Notes under the pieces: model-generated
What the model was told of the DNA's origin: nothing
What the model saw: the letters and a program-made list of their open reading frames with translations, nothing else
The model's database searches: none
Translations under genes and position numbers: made by a program
Part shown: positions 15,700 through 24,069 of the stretch, one piece after another
How the letters are laid out: each line of letters starts with the position of its first letter
Numbering within the stretch: the stretch's first letter is position 1
Origin: Clostridia bacterium
GTDB taxonomy: Bacteria > Bacillota > Clostridia > Christensenellales > CAG-138
Direction of reading: 5' to 3'
NCBI GenBank assembly: GCA_016292635.1
Contig: JAEDIC010000013.1
Span: 1-52,428 of the forward strand
Length of the DNA stretch: 52,428 bases

Positions 15700-15719
15700 A
15701 TTTTTATCTCTCCCTTAAG

Positions 15720-16994
15720 CTATTCTATAAAGTCGAATTCCCATTCGCCCATGCGTATGGTGCTGTCCTCGGTGGCTCCCGCCTGACGAAGGGCGTCTAT
15801 TATTCCCTCACGAATAAGGAACTGCTGGAAGCGGCGCATGGATTCGTCATCCTCAGCATAGGTGGTATCCAGCAGATATTCCACGCTGCCGCCCGTTACC
15901 ACGAACACGCCGTCCTCAATGTTTATTTCGAAGCCGGGCTCATACTTGTAGCCTTCGGTTATCTCATCCTCGTCATACTCAAGAGGCTTGGGCAGGGTGG
16001 CAAGGGTCTTTACCACCTGATCAAGCAATCCGTCAAAGCCGGACACCGTTGCGGCTGATACCGGGAATACCATTACGTCCTCCCCCATCTCCTTAAGCTC
16101 ATCGCAAAACAGCTCAAGGTTGTCCTCCGCGCCGGTAATGTCCATTTTGTTCGCGGCTATTATCTGAGGCAGCGCCGCAAGGTTTTCGCTGAATTTATGC
16201 AGCTCGGCGTTTATCTGCTTATAGTCCTCCATAGGATCCCGGCCCTCGCAGCCGGACATATCCACAACGTGCACCAGCATTCTGGTGCGCTCCACATGGC
16301 GAAGGAAATCATGGCCCAATCCTGCGCCTTCCGCCGCCCCCTCTATAAGGCCGGGAATATCCGCAAGAACAAATGTCTTCTCATAGCGCTTAACCACGCC
16401 AAGGTTTGGGGTAAGAGTGGTAAAGTGATAGTTGGCTATCTTGGGCTTTGCGCTGGTCAGCACGGAAAGAATGGTGCTCTTGCCAACATTTGGCAACCCA
16501 ACAAGACCCACGTCCGCTATGGTCTTAAGCTCCAGCTCCACCTCGTGCTCCACAGTCTTCTGTCCAGGCTGGGAAAACTTGGGGGCCTGACGGGTGGGGG
16601 TTGCGAAGCGGGCGTTGCCCTTGCCGCCCCTGCCGCCATGAAGAACCACACGCTCACGGCCCGGCTTGTTCATATCCGCAACTATACGCCCGGTCTCCAC
16701 CTCGCGAACGAGAGTTCCAACCGGGACCTTGATTATCATATTCTCGCCGTTTTTGCCCCGGGACATTTTAGCCTTGCCGTTTTCACCCCGCTGCGCCTTA
16801 AAATGACGCTGAAAGCGGAAGTCCAGCAGCGTGTTCATATTGGGGTCGGCATAAAATATTATGCTGCCGCCGCGTCCGCCGTCGCCGCCGTCCGGGCCGC
16901 CCTGAGCAACGTACTTTTCACGATGGAAACTTGAGCAGCCATCGCCGCCGTCGCCGGATTTTATTATTATTCTCGCCTTGTCTACAAACTGCAT
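15720..16994 (-). CDS. obg: Obg/CgtA GTPase
   Basis: A 424-residue ribosome-assembly and stress GTPase. Residues 1-~158 form the glycine-rich Obg fold. The G domain covers ~159-330, with the P-loop GLPNVGKST, switch II DIPGL, NKMD and the SAA motif. A C-terminal OCT domain occupies ~345-424. The ribosome binding site AAAGGA precedes the ATG. The gene begins 32 bases after nth and is followed by yhbY. In Firmicutes Obg also affects entry into sporulation, which fits this spore-former. The usual upstream rplU-rpmA genes are absent here. Confidence 0.96.
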   Translation of the reverse strand: MQFVDKARIIIKSGDGGDGCSSFHREKYVAQGGPDGGDGGRGGSIIFYADPNMNTLLDFRFQRHFKAQRGENGKAKMSRGKNGENMIIKVPVGTLVREVETGRIVADMNKPGRERVVLHGGRGGKGNARFATPTRQAPKFSQPGQKTVEHEVELELKTIADVGLVGLPNVGKSTILSVLTSAKPKIANYHFTTLTPNLGVVKRYEKTFVLADIPGLIEGAAEGAGLGHDFLRHVERTRMLVHVVDMSGCEGRDPMEDYKQINAELHKFSENLAALPQIIAANKMDITGAEDNLELFCDELKEMGEDVMVFPVSAATVSGFDGLLDQVVKTLATLPKPLEYDEDEITEGYKYEPGFEINIEDGVFVVTGGSVEYLLDTTYAEDDESMRRFQQFLIREGIIDALRQAGATEDSTIRMGEWEFDFIE

Positions 16995-17026
16995 CTGTGT
17001 TTTCCTTTGCTTTTATCCTTTGTGCT

Positions 17027-17680
17027 TTATATCTTTTTATCCAAATACGCCCGGCAGTATTCTTTTATCGTGCATTCGCCGCACTTTGGCTTCCTTGCGG
17101 CGCATATCTGCCTGCCGTGGTATATTATCCAGTGGTGCGCCCTCGACCAATCCTCTTTTGGGATGTTCTTCATAAGCTGCTCTTCTGTGTTGGTAACATC
17201 CGCCGCCTTTACCAATCCTATGCGGTTTGATACCCTGAAAACATGGGTATCCACCGCTATGGCGGGCACTCCGAAGGCATTTGACACTACCACATTCGCT
17301 GTCTTTCTGCCAACACCGGGCAGGGCGGTAAGCGCGTCCCTATCCTCCGGCACTTTGTCATCATACTGCTCGTGTATTATCTTTGCGGTGGCTACTATGT
17401 TCTTGGCCTTGGTATTGAACAGGCCGCAGCCACGGATGTATGGGATTATCTCCTCGGGAGTTGCCGCCGCCATTTTTTCCGGTGTGCCGTATATGGGAAA
17501 AAGCTCTTTTGTAACCATATTCACCCTTTTGTCGGTGCACTGGGCAGAAAGCATAGTGGCCACAAGCAGCTCAAAGGGGCTGCTGAAGTCCAGTCCCGGC
17601 CTCGCATCGGGATAGGTTGCCTCCAATGCCGCAAGGGCCGCCTGTATCCTCTCTTTTTTTGCCTTTGCGCTCTCTGCCAT
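17027..17680 (-). CDS. nth: Endonuclease III
   Basis: DNA glycosylase/AP lyase for oxidised pyrimidines. The 217-residue protein has the helix-hairpin-helix LPGVGRKTA with the catalytic Lys in GRKTA, the catalytic Asp in AVDTHVFR, and the C-terminal [4Fe-4S] ligands CAARKPKCGECTIKEYC (C-x6-C-x2-C-x5-C). The start follows AGGAAAGG. It is the first gene of the nth-obg-yhbY run. Confidence 0.96.
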   Translation of the reverse strand: MAESAKAKKERIQAALAALEATYPDARPGLDFSSPFELLVATMLSAQCTDKRVNMVTKELFPIYGTPEKMAAATPEEIIPYIRGCGLFNTKAKNIVATAKIIHEQYDDKVPEDRDALTALPGVGRKTANVVVSNAFGVPAIAVDTHVFRVSNRIGLVKAADVTNTEEQLMKNIPKEDWSRAHHWIIYHGRQICAARKPKCGECTIKEYCRAYLDKKI

Positions 17681-17770
17681 GCCTGTCGCCTTTCCTGAGT
17701 TTATCCCATAATTTGCTAATTTATTATTTTAACAGAAATACCCGCGCTTTTCCACAAAAATATCATACTG

Positions 17771-18652
17771 CTACGCCCTGTTCCCAGCCCGTGCGCAGTA
17801 GTCCTCAACAAAATCCAGCAGCCGTTTCAGCGCCGGCGCTCTCTCGCCGCCGGGCAGCGCAATGCCAAGCACCCTGTGATATTCCGGCTCAAGGGGGCGC
17901 AATATCAATCCTTGCGGCCGTCTTGACAGCACCAGCTCCGGCACAAGGGACACGCCGAGGCCCTTCGCTATCATGGACTGTATCGCCTCATCGCCACGCA
18001 CCCTGAAGCGCACCTTCGGCGTAAGGCCCTCCCCCTCAAATACCCGATTCGCATCCTCATCCGAGCCCTGCTGCTGCAGTATAAAGGGATATTCCAGCAG
18101 CTCTTTGGGATTTATCCGCTCCCTTTTTGCAAGGATGTGCCCTTCCGGCAGCACGGCATATATAGGATCATCAAACAGCGGTACAAAATCAAACTCCCCC
18201 GGCACGGGCAGCGACATGAAGGCAAGGTCTATCTTGCCCTGATGCAGCCATTGGCATATCTCGCCATGCTCTCCAACATAAAGCTGAAGCTCCACGCCCG
18301 GGTGCAGCTCTGTGAATTCCGCAACTATGCTGGGCAAAAAGTGTATGGACAGGCTGAAAAAGCAGCCTATGCGAATGGTGCCCACATCTGCGCCGTGTAT
18401 ACGGCCCACCTCTTCACGAAGCTTTTGTTCTCCGTTGACTATCTGCCGCACATAGGCCAGCAGCTTTTCCGCTTCCGCCGTGGGGGTAACGCCGTTTTTG
18501 CCCCGTATCAGCAAAGGAAATCCAAACTCATCCTCAAGAGAAAGTATCATATGGCTTATGCCGGGCTGAGTATAGTTCAGCTTTTCCGCGGCCCTCGTTA
18601 GGCTACCGGATTCTATGGTTTCCAGCAGCGCCCTGTATTTCTTTATGCTCAT
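17771..18652 (-). CDS. LysR-family regulator, divergent from the hypD cluster
   Basis: A 293-residue LysR-type regulator. A winged helix-turn-helix lies in residues ~1-60 (ESGSLTRAAEKLNYTQPGISH), followed by a two-lobed effector-binding domain (~90-290). The ATG at 18652 is chosen because GGAG lies 6 bases upstream; an ATG four codons earlier overlaps that site. It is transcribed away from the activase-hypD-proC operon across a 146-base region that contains phased ATTCAGT repeats, the classic arrangement for a LysR protein controlling its divergent neighbour. The likely target is hydroxyproline-dependent induction; the effector is inferred from context. Confidence 0.92.
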   Translation of the reverse strand: MSIKKYRALLETIESGSLTRAAEKLNYTQPGISHMILSLEDEFGFPLLIRGKNGVTPTAEAEKLLAYVRQIVNGEQKLREEVGRIHGADVGTIRIGCFFSLSIHFLPSIVAEFTELHPGVELQLYVGEHGEICQWLHQGKIDLAFMSLPVPGEFDFVPLFDDPIYAVLPEGHILAKRERINPKELLEYPFILQQQGSDEDANRVFEGEGLTPKVRFRVRGDEAIQSMIAKGLGVSLVPELVLSRRPQGLILRPLEPEYHRVLGIALPGGERAPALKRLLDFVEDYCARAGNRA

Positions 18653-18662
18653 GGCACACTCC

Positions 18663-18700
18663 ATTCAGTAACCGAATGATATATATTCTAAACATTCAGT
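18663..18700. promoter_or_regulatory. Putative LysR binding region
   Basis: Two direct copies of ATTCAGT (18663-18669 and 18694-18700) are 31 bases apart, three helical turns. The first belongs to a T-N11-A type dyad (ATTC-N7-GAAT, 18663-18677). A second GAAT-N7-ATTC dyad overlaps it (18674-18688). This suits a LysR tetramer touching two sites on one face of the DNA. Confidence 0.6.
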
Positions 18701-18722
18701 TTTATTATACCATAAAACATTG

Positions 18723-18728
18723 TATAAT
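18723..18728 (+). promoter_or_regulatory. -10 box of the hypD operon
   Basis: A perfect TATAAT stands 22 bases after the last ATTCAGT repeat. The -35 position (18700-18705) is a poor TTTTAT, so the promoter probably needs the regulator bound immediately upstream. Confidence 0.45.
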
Positions 18729-18798
18729 AATTAACGTACAAAAGCAATTCTTGTCTTATTTTTAAAAAAATCAAATGGTATCCCGCCCGGAGGTGTAC

Positions 18799-19713
18799 AT
18801 GAACCAACCTTTGGTAACAAACATACAGCGATATTCCATACATGACGGCGACGGCATACGCACCACAGTTTTCTTCAAGGGCTGCACAATGGCCTGCCGC
18901 TGGTGCCATAATCCCGAAACCCAGGAGTTTTCCGCCGAGCCCATGCTCAACGGCGACAGGTGCGGCGGCTGCGGACGCTGCGCCGAGGTTTGCCCGGAGC
19001 ATGCCATATCAATGGAAAACGGCGTATCCGTAACCGACAGGGAAGCCTGCACCCGCTGCGGCGCCTGCATCGATGAATGCTACAACGATGCCCGCAGCAT
19101 ATCCGGCAGGGCATATCCGGTAAAGGACCTTGTTGAGCTGCTGATAAAGGACCGTATGCACTGGGAAACATCCGGCGGCGGCATAACCCTCTCCGGCGGC
19201 GAGGTTATGGCTCAGAACATGGATTACATCACCGACCTTATGAAACGCCTCCACGGACGGGGCTACTCCGTAAACATCGACACCTGCGGCTTCGTACCCT
19301 ACGAAAATTACGAAAAGGTCCTGCCCTACGCCGATGTTTTCCTCTATGATATAAAGGCCATAAACGATGACATACACAAAGAATACACCGGCGTAAGCAA
19401 CGCCCTCATTTTGGAAAACCTTGCAAAGCTGGGCAATGCCGGGGCGCGGATATATCTCCGCTTGCCGCTGGTTCGGGATGTTAACGATTCCTGTGAAGAC
19501 ATACTCAAGGTTATCGATTTCCTCAGGAAAAATAGTGTGCCCCTGCTTCAGGTAAACCTGCTGCCCTACCACGAGCTTGGTCAGGATAAGCTGGATAAGC
19601 TGGGCAAGCCCCGTCACCAATACGAAATGCAGCCCCCCACAGGCGAGCACCTAAACGAGCTGGTTCAGCTCTTTAAACAAAACGGATACCAGAACACAAG
19701 GATAGGAGGATGA
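18799..19713 (+). CDS. Glycyl-radical enzyme activase for HypD (radical SAM)
   Basis: A 304-residue radical S-adenosylmethionine enzyme that installs the glycyl radical on the downstream dehydratase. The SAM-cluster motif is CTMACRWC (CxxxCxxC) at about residues 29-36. It is followed by two ferredoxin-type [4Fe-4S] motifs (CGGCGRCAEVCP and CTRCGACIDEC), the insert found in activases of HypD-, CutC- and glycerol-dehydratase-type enzymes but not in that of pyruvate formate-lyase. The ATG at 18799 follows GGAGGTG; an in-frame ATG at 18775 lies before that site. It overlaps or abuts hypD directly, which supports a dedicated activase. Confidence 0.93.
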   Translation: MNQPLVTNIQRYSIHDGDGIRTTVFFKGCTMACRWCHNPETQEFSAEPMLNGDRCGGCGRCAEVCPEHAISMENGVSVTDREACTRCGACIDECYNDARSISGRAYPVKDLVELLIKDRMHWETSGGGITLSGGEVMAQNMDYITDLMKRLHGRGYSVNIDTCGFVPYENYEKVLPYADVFLYDIKAINDDIHKEYTGVSNALILENLAKLGNAGARIYLRLPLVRDVNDSCEDILKVIDFLRKNSVPLLQVNLLPYHELGQDKLDKLGKPRHQYEMQPPTGEHLNELVQLFKQNGYQNTRIGG

Positions 19714-19721
19714 AATCAAGA

Positions 19722-22118
19722 ATGGAAGAACGCGGAATGAACGCAAGGGTAAGAATGCTGCGCAAGCAGAGCGTTGAAACCCAGCCCCACATCTACATGG
19801 AGCGGGCAAAGCTCATGACCGAAGCATACAAACTGTATGACGGTTCCATGTCAGTGCCCGAAATGAGGGCCACCGCCCTCAAGTATTACTTTGAGCGCAA
19901 GAGCATAGAAATCGCCGACGGCGAGCTTATCGTAGGCGAAAAGGGCGACACCGCCCAGGCATCCCCCACCTTCCCCGAGCTGTGCTGCCATACCCTGCAG
20001 GATATGCAGGTAATGAACGATCGTGACCTTATCAACTTCACCGTTACCGAAGAAGACATGAAGCTGCAGAAAGAGGTCATAATCCCCTATTGGGAGCACC
20101 GCAGCACCCGCCACAAGATCATAAACGCCATGACCCCCGAATGGAAGCTGGCCTATGAATCCGGCATATTCACCGAGTTTATGGAGCAGCGCGGCCCCGG
20201 TCATACCGTAGGCTCCCGCAAGATATTCGAAAAGGGCTTCCTTGATTATAAGAAGGACATCGAAGACGCTATTGCCGCCCTTGATTATCTCAACGACATG
20301 GACGCCTACAGCAAGCGCAACCAGCTGCGTGCCATGGCTATCGACTGCGACGCCATCATTATCCTTGCAAACCGCTATGCGGACCTTGCCGAGAAGATGG
20401 CTGCCGAAGAGACCCGTCCCGATCGCAAGGCGGAGCTTATGCAGATCGCCGAAAACTGCCGCTGGGTACCCGCAAACAAGCCCAGAACCTTCTGGCAGGC
20501 CATTCAGCAATACTGGTTCGTGCATATCGGCGTAACCAGCGAGTTGAACCCCTGGGATGCATATTCCCCCGGTCGTCTGGACCAGCATCTTAACCCCTTC
20601 TATACCGCGGACGTGGAAGAGGGCCGTCTGGACCGTGAAGGCGCCCTTGAGCTTCTGGAGTGCCTATGGGTCAAGTTCAACAACCAGCCCGCTCCCCCAA
20701 AGGTAGGCATCACCCTTAAGGAGAGCAGCACCTATACCGACTTTGCCAACCTGAATACCGGCGGCATTACCGAGGACGGCAAGGACGGCGTAAACGAAGT
20801 AAGCTACCTCATACTGGACTGCATGGACGAGATGAAGCTGCTGCAGCCCTCCAGCAACGTGCAGATAAGCCGCAAGACCCCCCAAAAGTTCCTGAAGAGG
20901 GCCTGCGAGATATCCCGCAAGGGCTGGGGCCAGCCTGCATTCTACAACACCGAGGCAATCGTTCAGGAGCTGATGAACGCCGGCAAGTCCCTTGATGACG
21001 CCCGCATGGGCGGCACATCCGGCTGCGTTGAAACCGGCGCCTTCGGCAACGAGGCATATATACTCACCGGCTATTTTAATCTGCCCAAGATACTTGAGCT
21101 GACCCTGTACGACGGCTACGATCACATCGGCGGCCATCAGCTTGGCCTGCATACCGGTCACGCCAGGGACTTCAAGAGCTTTGAAGAATTCTTTGACGCA
21201 TATAAGAAGCAGATCAAGTACTTTGTTGACATCAAGGTGAGCGGCAGCAACGTTATCGAACAGATATTCGCCAAGTATATGCCCGCCCCCTTCCTGTCCA
21301 TCATCACCAACGACTGCATCAAGACCGGCAAGGACTACAACGCGGGCGGCGCGCGCTACAATACCAACTACATTCAGGGCGTAGGTATCGGCACCATTAC
21401 CGACTGCCTTGCCGCCATCAAGTACAACTGCTTCGATAACAAAAACTTCACCATGGAAGAGCTCATCGAGGCACTTGACCACAACTTTGAGGGTTATGAC
21501 CGCATTTACCATCTGGTATCCCACAAGACCCCCAAGTACGGCAACGATGACGACTACGCCGACGATCTGATGAAGCAGATATTCGAATACTACCGTGACT
21601 GCGTAACCGGCAGGCCCAACACCAAGGGCGGCTATTATCGCATCAATATGCTGCCCACCACCTGCCATGTATACTTCGGCGAAGTCATGGGCGCCTCTCC
21701 CAACGGCCGTCTTGCCCACAAGCCCGTATCAGAGGGCATCTCCCCCGAGAAGGGCGCGGACGTATTCGGCCCCACCGCCGTTATCAATTCCTGCTCCAAG
21801 ATGGATCAGCTGACCACCGGCGGCACTCTGCTTAATCAGAAGTTCACTCCCTCCGTTGTTGCGGGCGAAGTGGGTCTGGATCAGATGGCAAACCTTATCC
21901 GTGCATACTTTAACATGGACGGCCATCACATCCAGTTCAACGTTATCGACCGCAAGACCCTCCTTGCCGCCCAGGCAAATCCCGAGGAGTATAAGGACCT
22001 TATCGTCCGTGTGGCAGGTTACAGCGATCACTTCCGCAACCTGAGCAAGGAACTGCAGGACGAGATCATCAACCGTACCGAGCAGAGCTTCGACGACGTA
22101 CCCGGAAGCTGCTGCTAA
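19722..22118 (+). CDS. hypD: trans-4-hydroxy-L-proline dehydratase (glycyl radical enzyme)
   Basis: Removes water from trans-4-hydroxyproline to give (S)-1-pyrroline-5-carboxylate. The 798-residue protein has the PFL-like barrel, the active-site segment GTSGCVETG with Cys435 and Glu437, and the glycyl-radical loop RVAGYSDHF with Gly766. As I recall, the characterised Clostridioides difficile enzyme has Cys434, Glu436 and Gly765, one residue off, and long stretches agree, e.g. KVGITLKESSTYTDF. I use the ATG at 19722 because it gives that register and leaves room for the GGAGG site; ATG 19710 abuts it. Ile codons here favour ATC, unlike most neighbours, which suggests high expression. It is not the hydrogenase-maturation protein of the same symbol. 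Confidence 0.96.
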   Translation: MEERGMNARVRMLRKQSVETQPHIYMERAKLMTEAYKLYDGSMSVPEMRATALKYYFERKSIEIADGELIVGEKGDTAQASPTFPELCCHTLQDMQVMNDRDLINFTVTEEDMKLQKEVIIPYWEHRSTRHKIINAMTPEWKLAYESGIFTEFMEQRGPGHTVGSRKIFEKGFLDYKKDIEDAIAALDYLNDMDAYSKRNQLRAMAIDCDAIIILANRYADLAEKMAAEETRPDRKAELMQIAENCRWVPANKPRTFWQAIQQYWFVHIGVTSELNPWDAYSPGRLDQHLNPFYTADVEEGRLDREGALELLECLWVKFNNQPAPPKVGITLKESSTYTDFANLNTGGITEDGKDGVNEVSYLILDCMDEMKLLQPSSNVQISRKTPQKFLKRACEISRKGWGQPAFYNTEAIVQELMNAGKSLDDARMGGTSGCVETGAFGNEAYILTGYFNLPKILELTLYDGYDHIGGHQLGLHTGHARDFKSFEEFFDAYKKQIKYFVDIKVSGSNVIEQIFAKYMPAPFLSIITNDCIKTGKDYNAGGARYNTNYIQGVGIGTITDCLAAIKYNCFDNKNFTMEELIEALDHNFEGYDRIYHLVSHKTPKYGNDDDYADDLMKQIFEYYRDCVTGRPNTKGGYYRINMLPTTCHVYFGEVMGASPNGRLAHKPVSEGISPEKGADVFGPTAVINSCSKMDQLTTGGTLLNQKFTPSVVAGEVGLDQMANLIRAYFNMDGHHIQFNVIDRKTLLAAQANPEEYKDLIVRVAGYSDHFRNLSKELQDEIINRTEQSFDDVPGSCC

Positions 22119-22202
22119 TTCCCGCAATACAGACATGGGAGCGCGCTGCGTTCTTGTGCTTTTATCCGGCAAAGCAAAATAATATTCAGGAGGATATTCA
22201 AA

Positions 22203-22991
22203 ATGAAGATAGGCTTCCTTGGCGCAGGCGCCATGGGCGGGGCCATACTCTCCGGCGCGGTAAGCGCAGGGGTTCTGGACCCCAAGAATGTTTACGTATC
22301 CGATGTATCCGAAAAAATACTGGAAAAATACGCGGCTCTCGGCTGCAATATCTGCAAAAACAACGATGAGCTGGGCAAGGCCAGCGATATAGTGGTTCTT
22401 GCTGTAAAGCCCCAGTACGCCGCTCCCGCCCTTGCAACACTGGGCGACACCATGAACGGCAAAGCCGTTATCTCCATAATGGCCGGCGCAACGGTTGAGC
22501 GCATCCGCAGCATGATAAAGGGTGATATTCGTGTTCTTCGCTGCATGCCCAACACCCCCGCCCTTGTAAACGCAGGCGCATTCGCCCTCTGCAACGAAAC
22601 CGACCTTACCGCCGAGGAAAAGGCTTTCGCAGAAAAGCTTTTCACCTCCATCGGCATAGTTGAGTGGATGAGCGAAAAACTCATCGACACCGCCTGCGGC
22701 CTTTCCGGCTCCGGCCCCGCATTTGTTGCCCTGTTCATCGAAGCGCTGGCTGACGGCGGCGTTCTTGAGGGGTTGCCACGCCCCACCGCATACCGCCTTG
22801 CCGCACAGACCGTAATGGGCACCGCGAAGCTCATAATGGACACCGGCATGCATCCCGGTCAGGTAAAGGATATGGTATCCTCCCCCGGCGGCACCACCAT
22901 AACCGGCTGTCAGGTCCTTGAGGAGATGGGCTTCAGGGCCGCCGCAATAGACGCGGTACAGGCCGCCACCAACCGCTCCAGAGAGCTGTAA
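22203..22991 (+). CDS. proC: Pyrroline-5-carboxylate reductase (HypD-associated)
   Basis: Reduces pyrroline-5-carboxylate, the HypD product, to L-proline with NAD(P)H. The 262-residue protein has the N-terminal Rossmann motif GFLGAGAMGGAI, the MPNTPALV segment, and the C-terminal signature SGSGPAFVALFIEALADG with the SPGGTT region. The ATG follows AGGAGG. It starts 84 bases after hypD with no terminator between, and a strong terminator follows, so it is the last gene of the activase-hypD-proC operon. A second proC paralogue is present at 27.0-27.8 kb on the other strand; this copy is probably the catabolic one. Confidence 0.95.
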   Translation: MKIGFLGAGAMGGAILSGAVSAGVLDPKNVYVSDVSEKILEKYAALGCNICKNNDELGKASDIVVLAVKPQYAAPALATLGDTMNGKAVISIMAGATVERIRSMIKGDIRVLRCMPNTPALVNAGAFALCNETDLTAEEKAFAEKLFTSIGIVEWMSEKLIDTACGLSGSGPAFVALFIEALADGGVLEGLPRPTAYRLAAQTVMGTAKLIMDTGMHPGQVKDMVSSPGGTTITGCQVLEEMGFRAAAIDAVQAATNRSREL

Positions 22992-23000
22992 CAGTACACA

Positions 23001-23033
23001 TAAAAAACAGGGCTGAAACTCAGCCCTGTTTTT
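23001..23033. terminator. Strong bidirectional terminator after proC
   Basis: A perfect 15-bp inverted repeat (23001-23015 with 23019-23033), with the core ACAGGGCTGA and flanking A6/T6 runs, has a 3-base loop. It ends the hypD operon and would equally stop transcription arriving from the minus strand. Confidence 0.92.
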
Positions 23034-23067
23034 TCATTCTTCTTTAGTTGACAATCTCCCGCCAATG

Positions 23068-23307
23068 TTACAGAGGCCTTTTTAAAATGGATTCCCCTGC
23101 ATTGAAGCCGCCGCAGTAACACCCCTGACCGTATGAAACAGCCGACCCGCCGCTGGACTCCACAAATACCTTGGACTTGATTATTACCACCGGGGCCGAG
23201 TAAGCCTCTTCAAGCGATATCTTCCCGCAGAGCTCAAGCCCTTCATCATGGGCTATGAACGGTTCTTTTCCCGCCTGTATTTTAGTTATTTTGCCGCAGA
23301 CAGTCAG
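23068..23307 (-). CDS. 79-residue ORF without a standard start codon, downstream of the glycosylase gene
   Basis: The minus strand between the glycosylase stop and 23068 holds a 79-codon open frame ending in TAA. It has no ATG, GTG or TTG near its beginning. A strong AAGGAGG (23311-23317) lies 3 bases before a CTG codon (23305-23307), which I take as the likely start. The frame is also continuous with the glycosylase gene through its TAG stop. The peptide looks like an ordinary protein: KITKIQAGKEPFIAHDEG, then SLEEAYSAPVVIIKSKVFVE, and a Gly/Cys-rich QGCYCGGFNAG near the end. I do not recognise the family. Alternatives are a decayed gene that lost its start, or TAG readthrough. Confidence 0.45.
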   Translation of the reverse strand: MTVCGKITKIQAGKEPFIAHDEGLELCGKISLEEAYSAPVVIIKSKVFVESSGGSAVSYGQGCYCGGFNAGESILKRPL

Positions 23308-23334
23308 CGCCCTCCTTAAATCCGAATCACGGGG

Positions 23335-23925
23335 CTATTTCAGCTTTATCGAAAGCAGCCTGCTGTTTTTATCCACAAACCGCCATGGCTTATCCCGGTG
23401 CTCCGGAGCATAGTCTATATTGATGCGGGGCGTGGCGATAATCTCCGGCGTATCTTTGCGGGGCAGCACATATAATCTTTCGCCGCATAGATCGGCGCCG
23501 TAATCCGCCCTTGTGATATCCAGCGCCATGCATAGCTTGCCGGGGCCGGAACAGAGTGCGGAAAGCTTATCCGTCTTTCGTCTTTTTGCCATTATGTCCA
23601 AGCCCTCCATGGGCTCCAGCGCCCTTATCAGCACGCATTCCGGCTTTCCCTCAGGGCCTGTTGCAAAATTCAGGCAGTTGTACATACCGTATATAAGGTA
23701 TACATAGGCGTATCCCCCCTCGCCGAAAAGCACCCGCGTTCTGCCATTTGGATCCCCCTTTGAAGCGTGGGCGGCGGTGTCCTCTGTGCCGAGATAGGCT
23801 TCTGTCTCCACTATCCGCCCGGAGGTGATCCCGTCCTCCGTTACGGACACAAGAGTGCAACCGACAAGCGCTTGGGCGATATCAACGGTATCCCCAAGGT
23901 AAAACTCACGGCTCAGCTTTTGCAT
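23335..23925 (-). CDS. 3-methyladenine/alkyladenine DNA glycosylase (AAG/MPG family)
   Basis: Base-excision repair enzyme that removes alkylated and deaminated purines. The 196-residue protein has the family's usual bacterial length. The catalytic Glu is in VETEAYLG, the wall of the base pocket is YLIYGMYNCLN, and the conserved GPGKLC follows. The ATG is preceded by GGGGGAGTG. It ends in TAG, immediately followed in the same frame by the open sequence described in the 23068-23307 entry. It lies between the hypD operon terminator and the divergent LCP gene. Confidence 0.93.
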   Translation of the reverse strand: MQKLSREFYLGDTVDIAQALVGCTLVSVTEDGITSGRIVETEAYLGTEDTAAHASKGDPNGRTRVLFGEGGYAYVYLIYGMYNCLNFATGPEGKPECVLIRALEPMEGLDIMAKRRKTDKLSALCSGPGKLCMALDITRADYGADLCGERLYVLPRKDTPEIIATPRINIDYAPEHRDKPWRFVDKNSRLLSIKLK

Positions 23926-24069
23926 TTTTTCACTCCCCCTTTAAATTGATTATACCCCGCCGCACGCCATATTGAAAAGACGGGCAAATATTAATCCATT
24001 GTTAATATGTTTTCGTCGTAATATGGTGTATAATGTACGAAGTTTGAAACAGAGGTGAAGCTTTACCAA

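Noticed and set aside
20664..21719. A 351-codon open frame antisense to hypD
   Set aside because: It mirrors the strong codon bias of hypD, lacks a ribosome binding site and gives a low-complexity Val/Gly/Ala-rich protein; hypD is unambiguous.
19722..22118. Choline trimethylamine-lyase or pyruvate formate-lyase as identity of the glycyl radical enzyme
   Set aside because: The active-site segment GTSGCVETG, the adjacent proC and long agreement with the hydroxyproline dehydratase family point to HypD.
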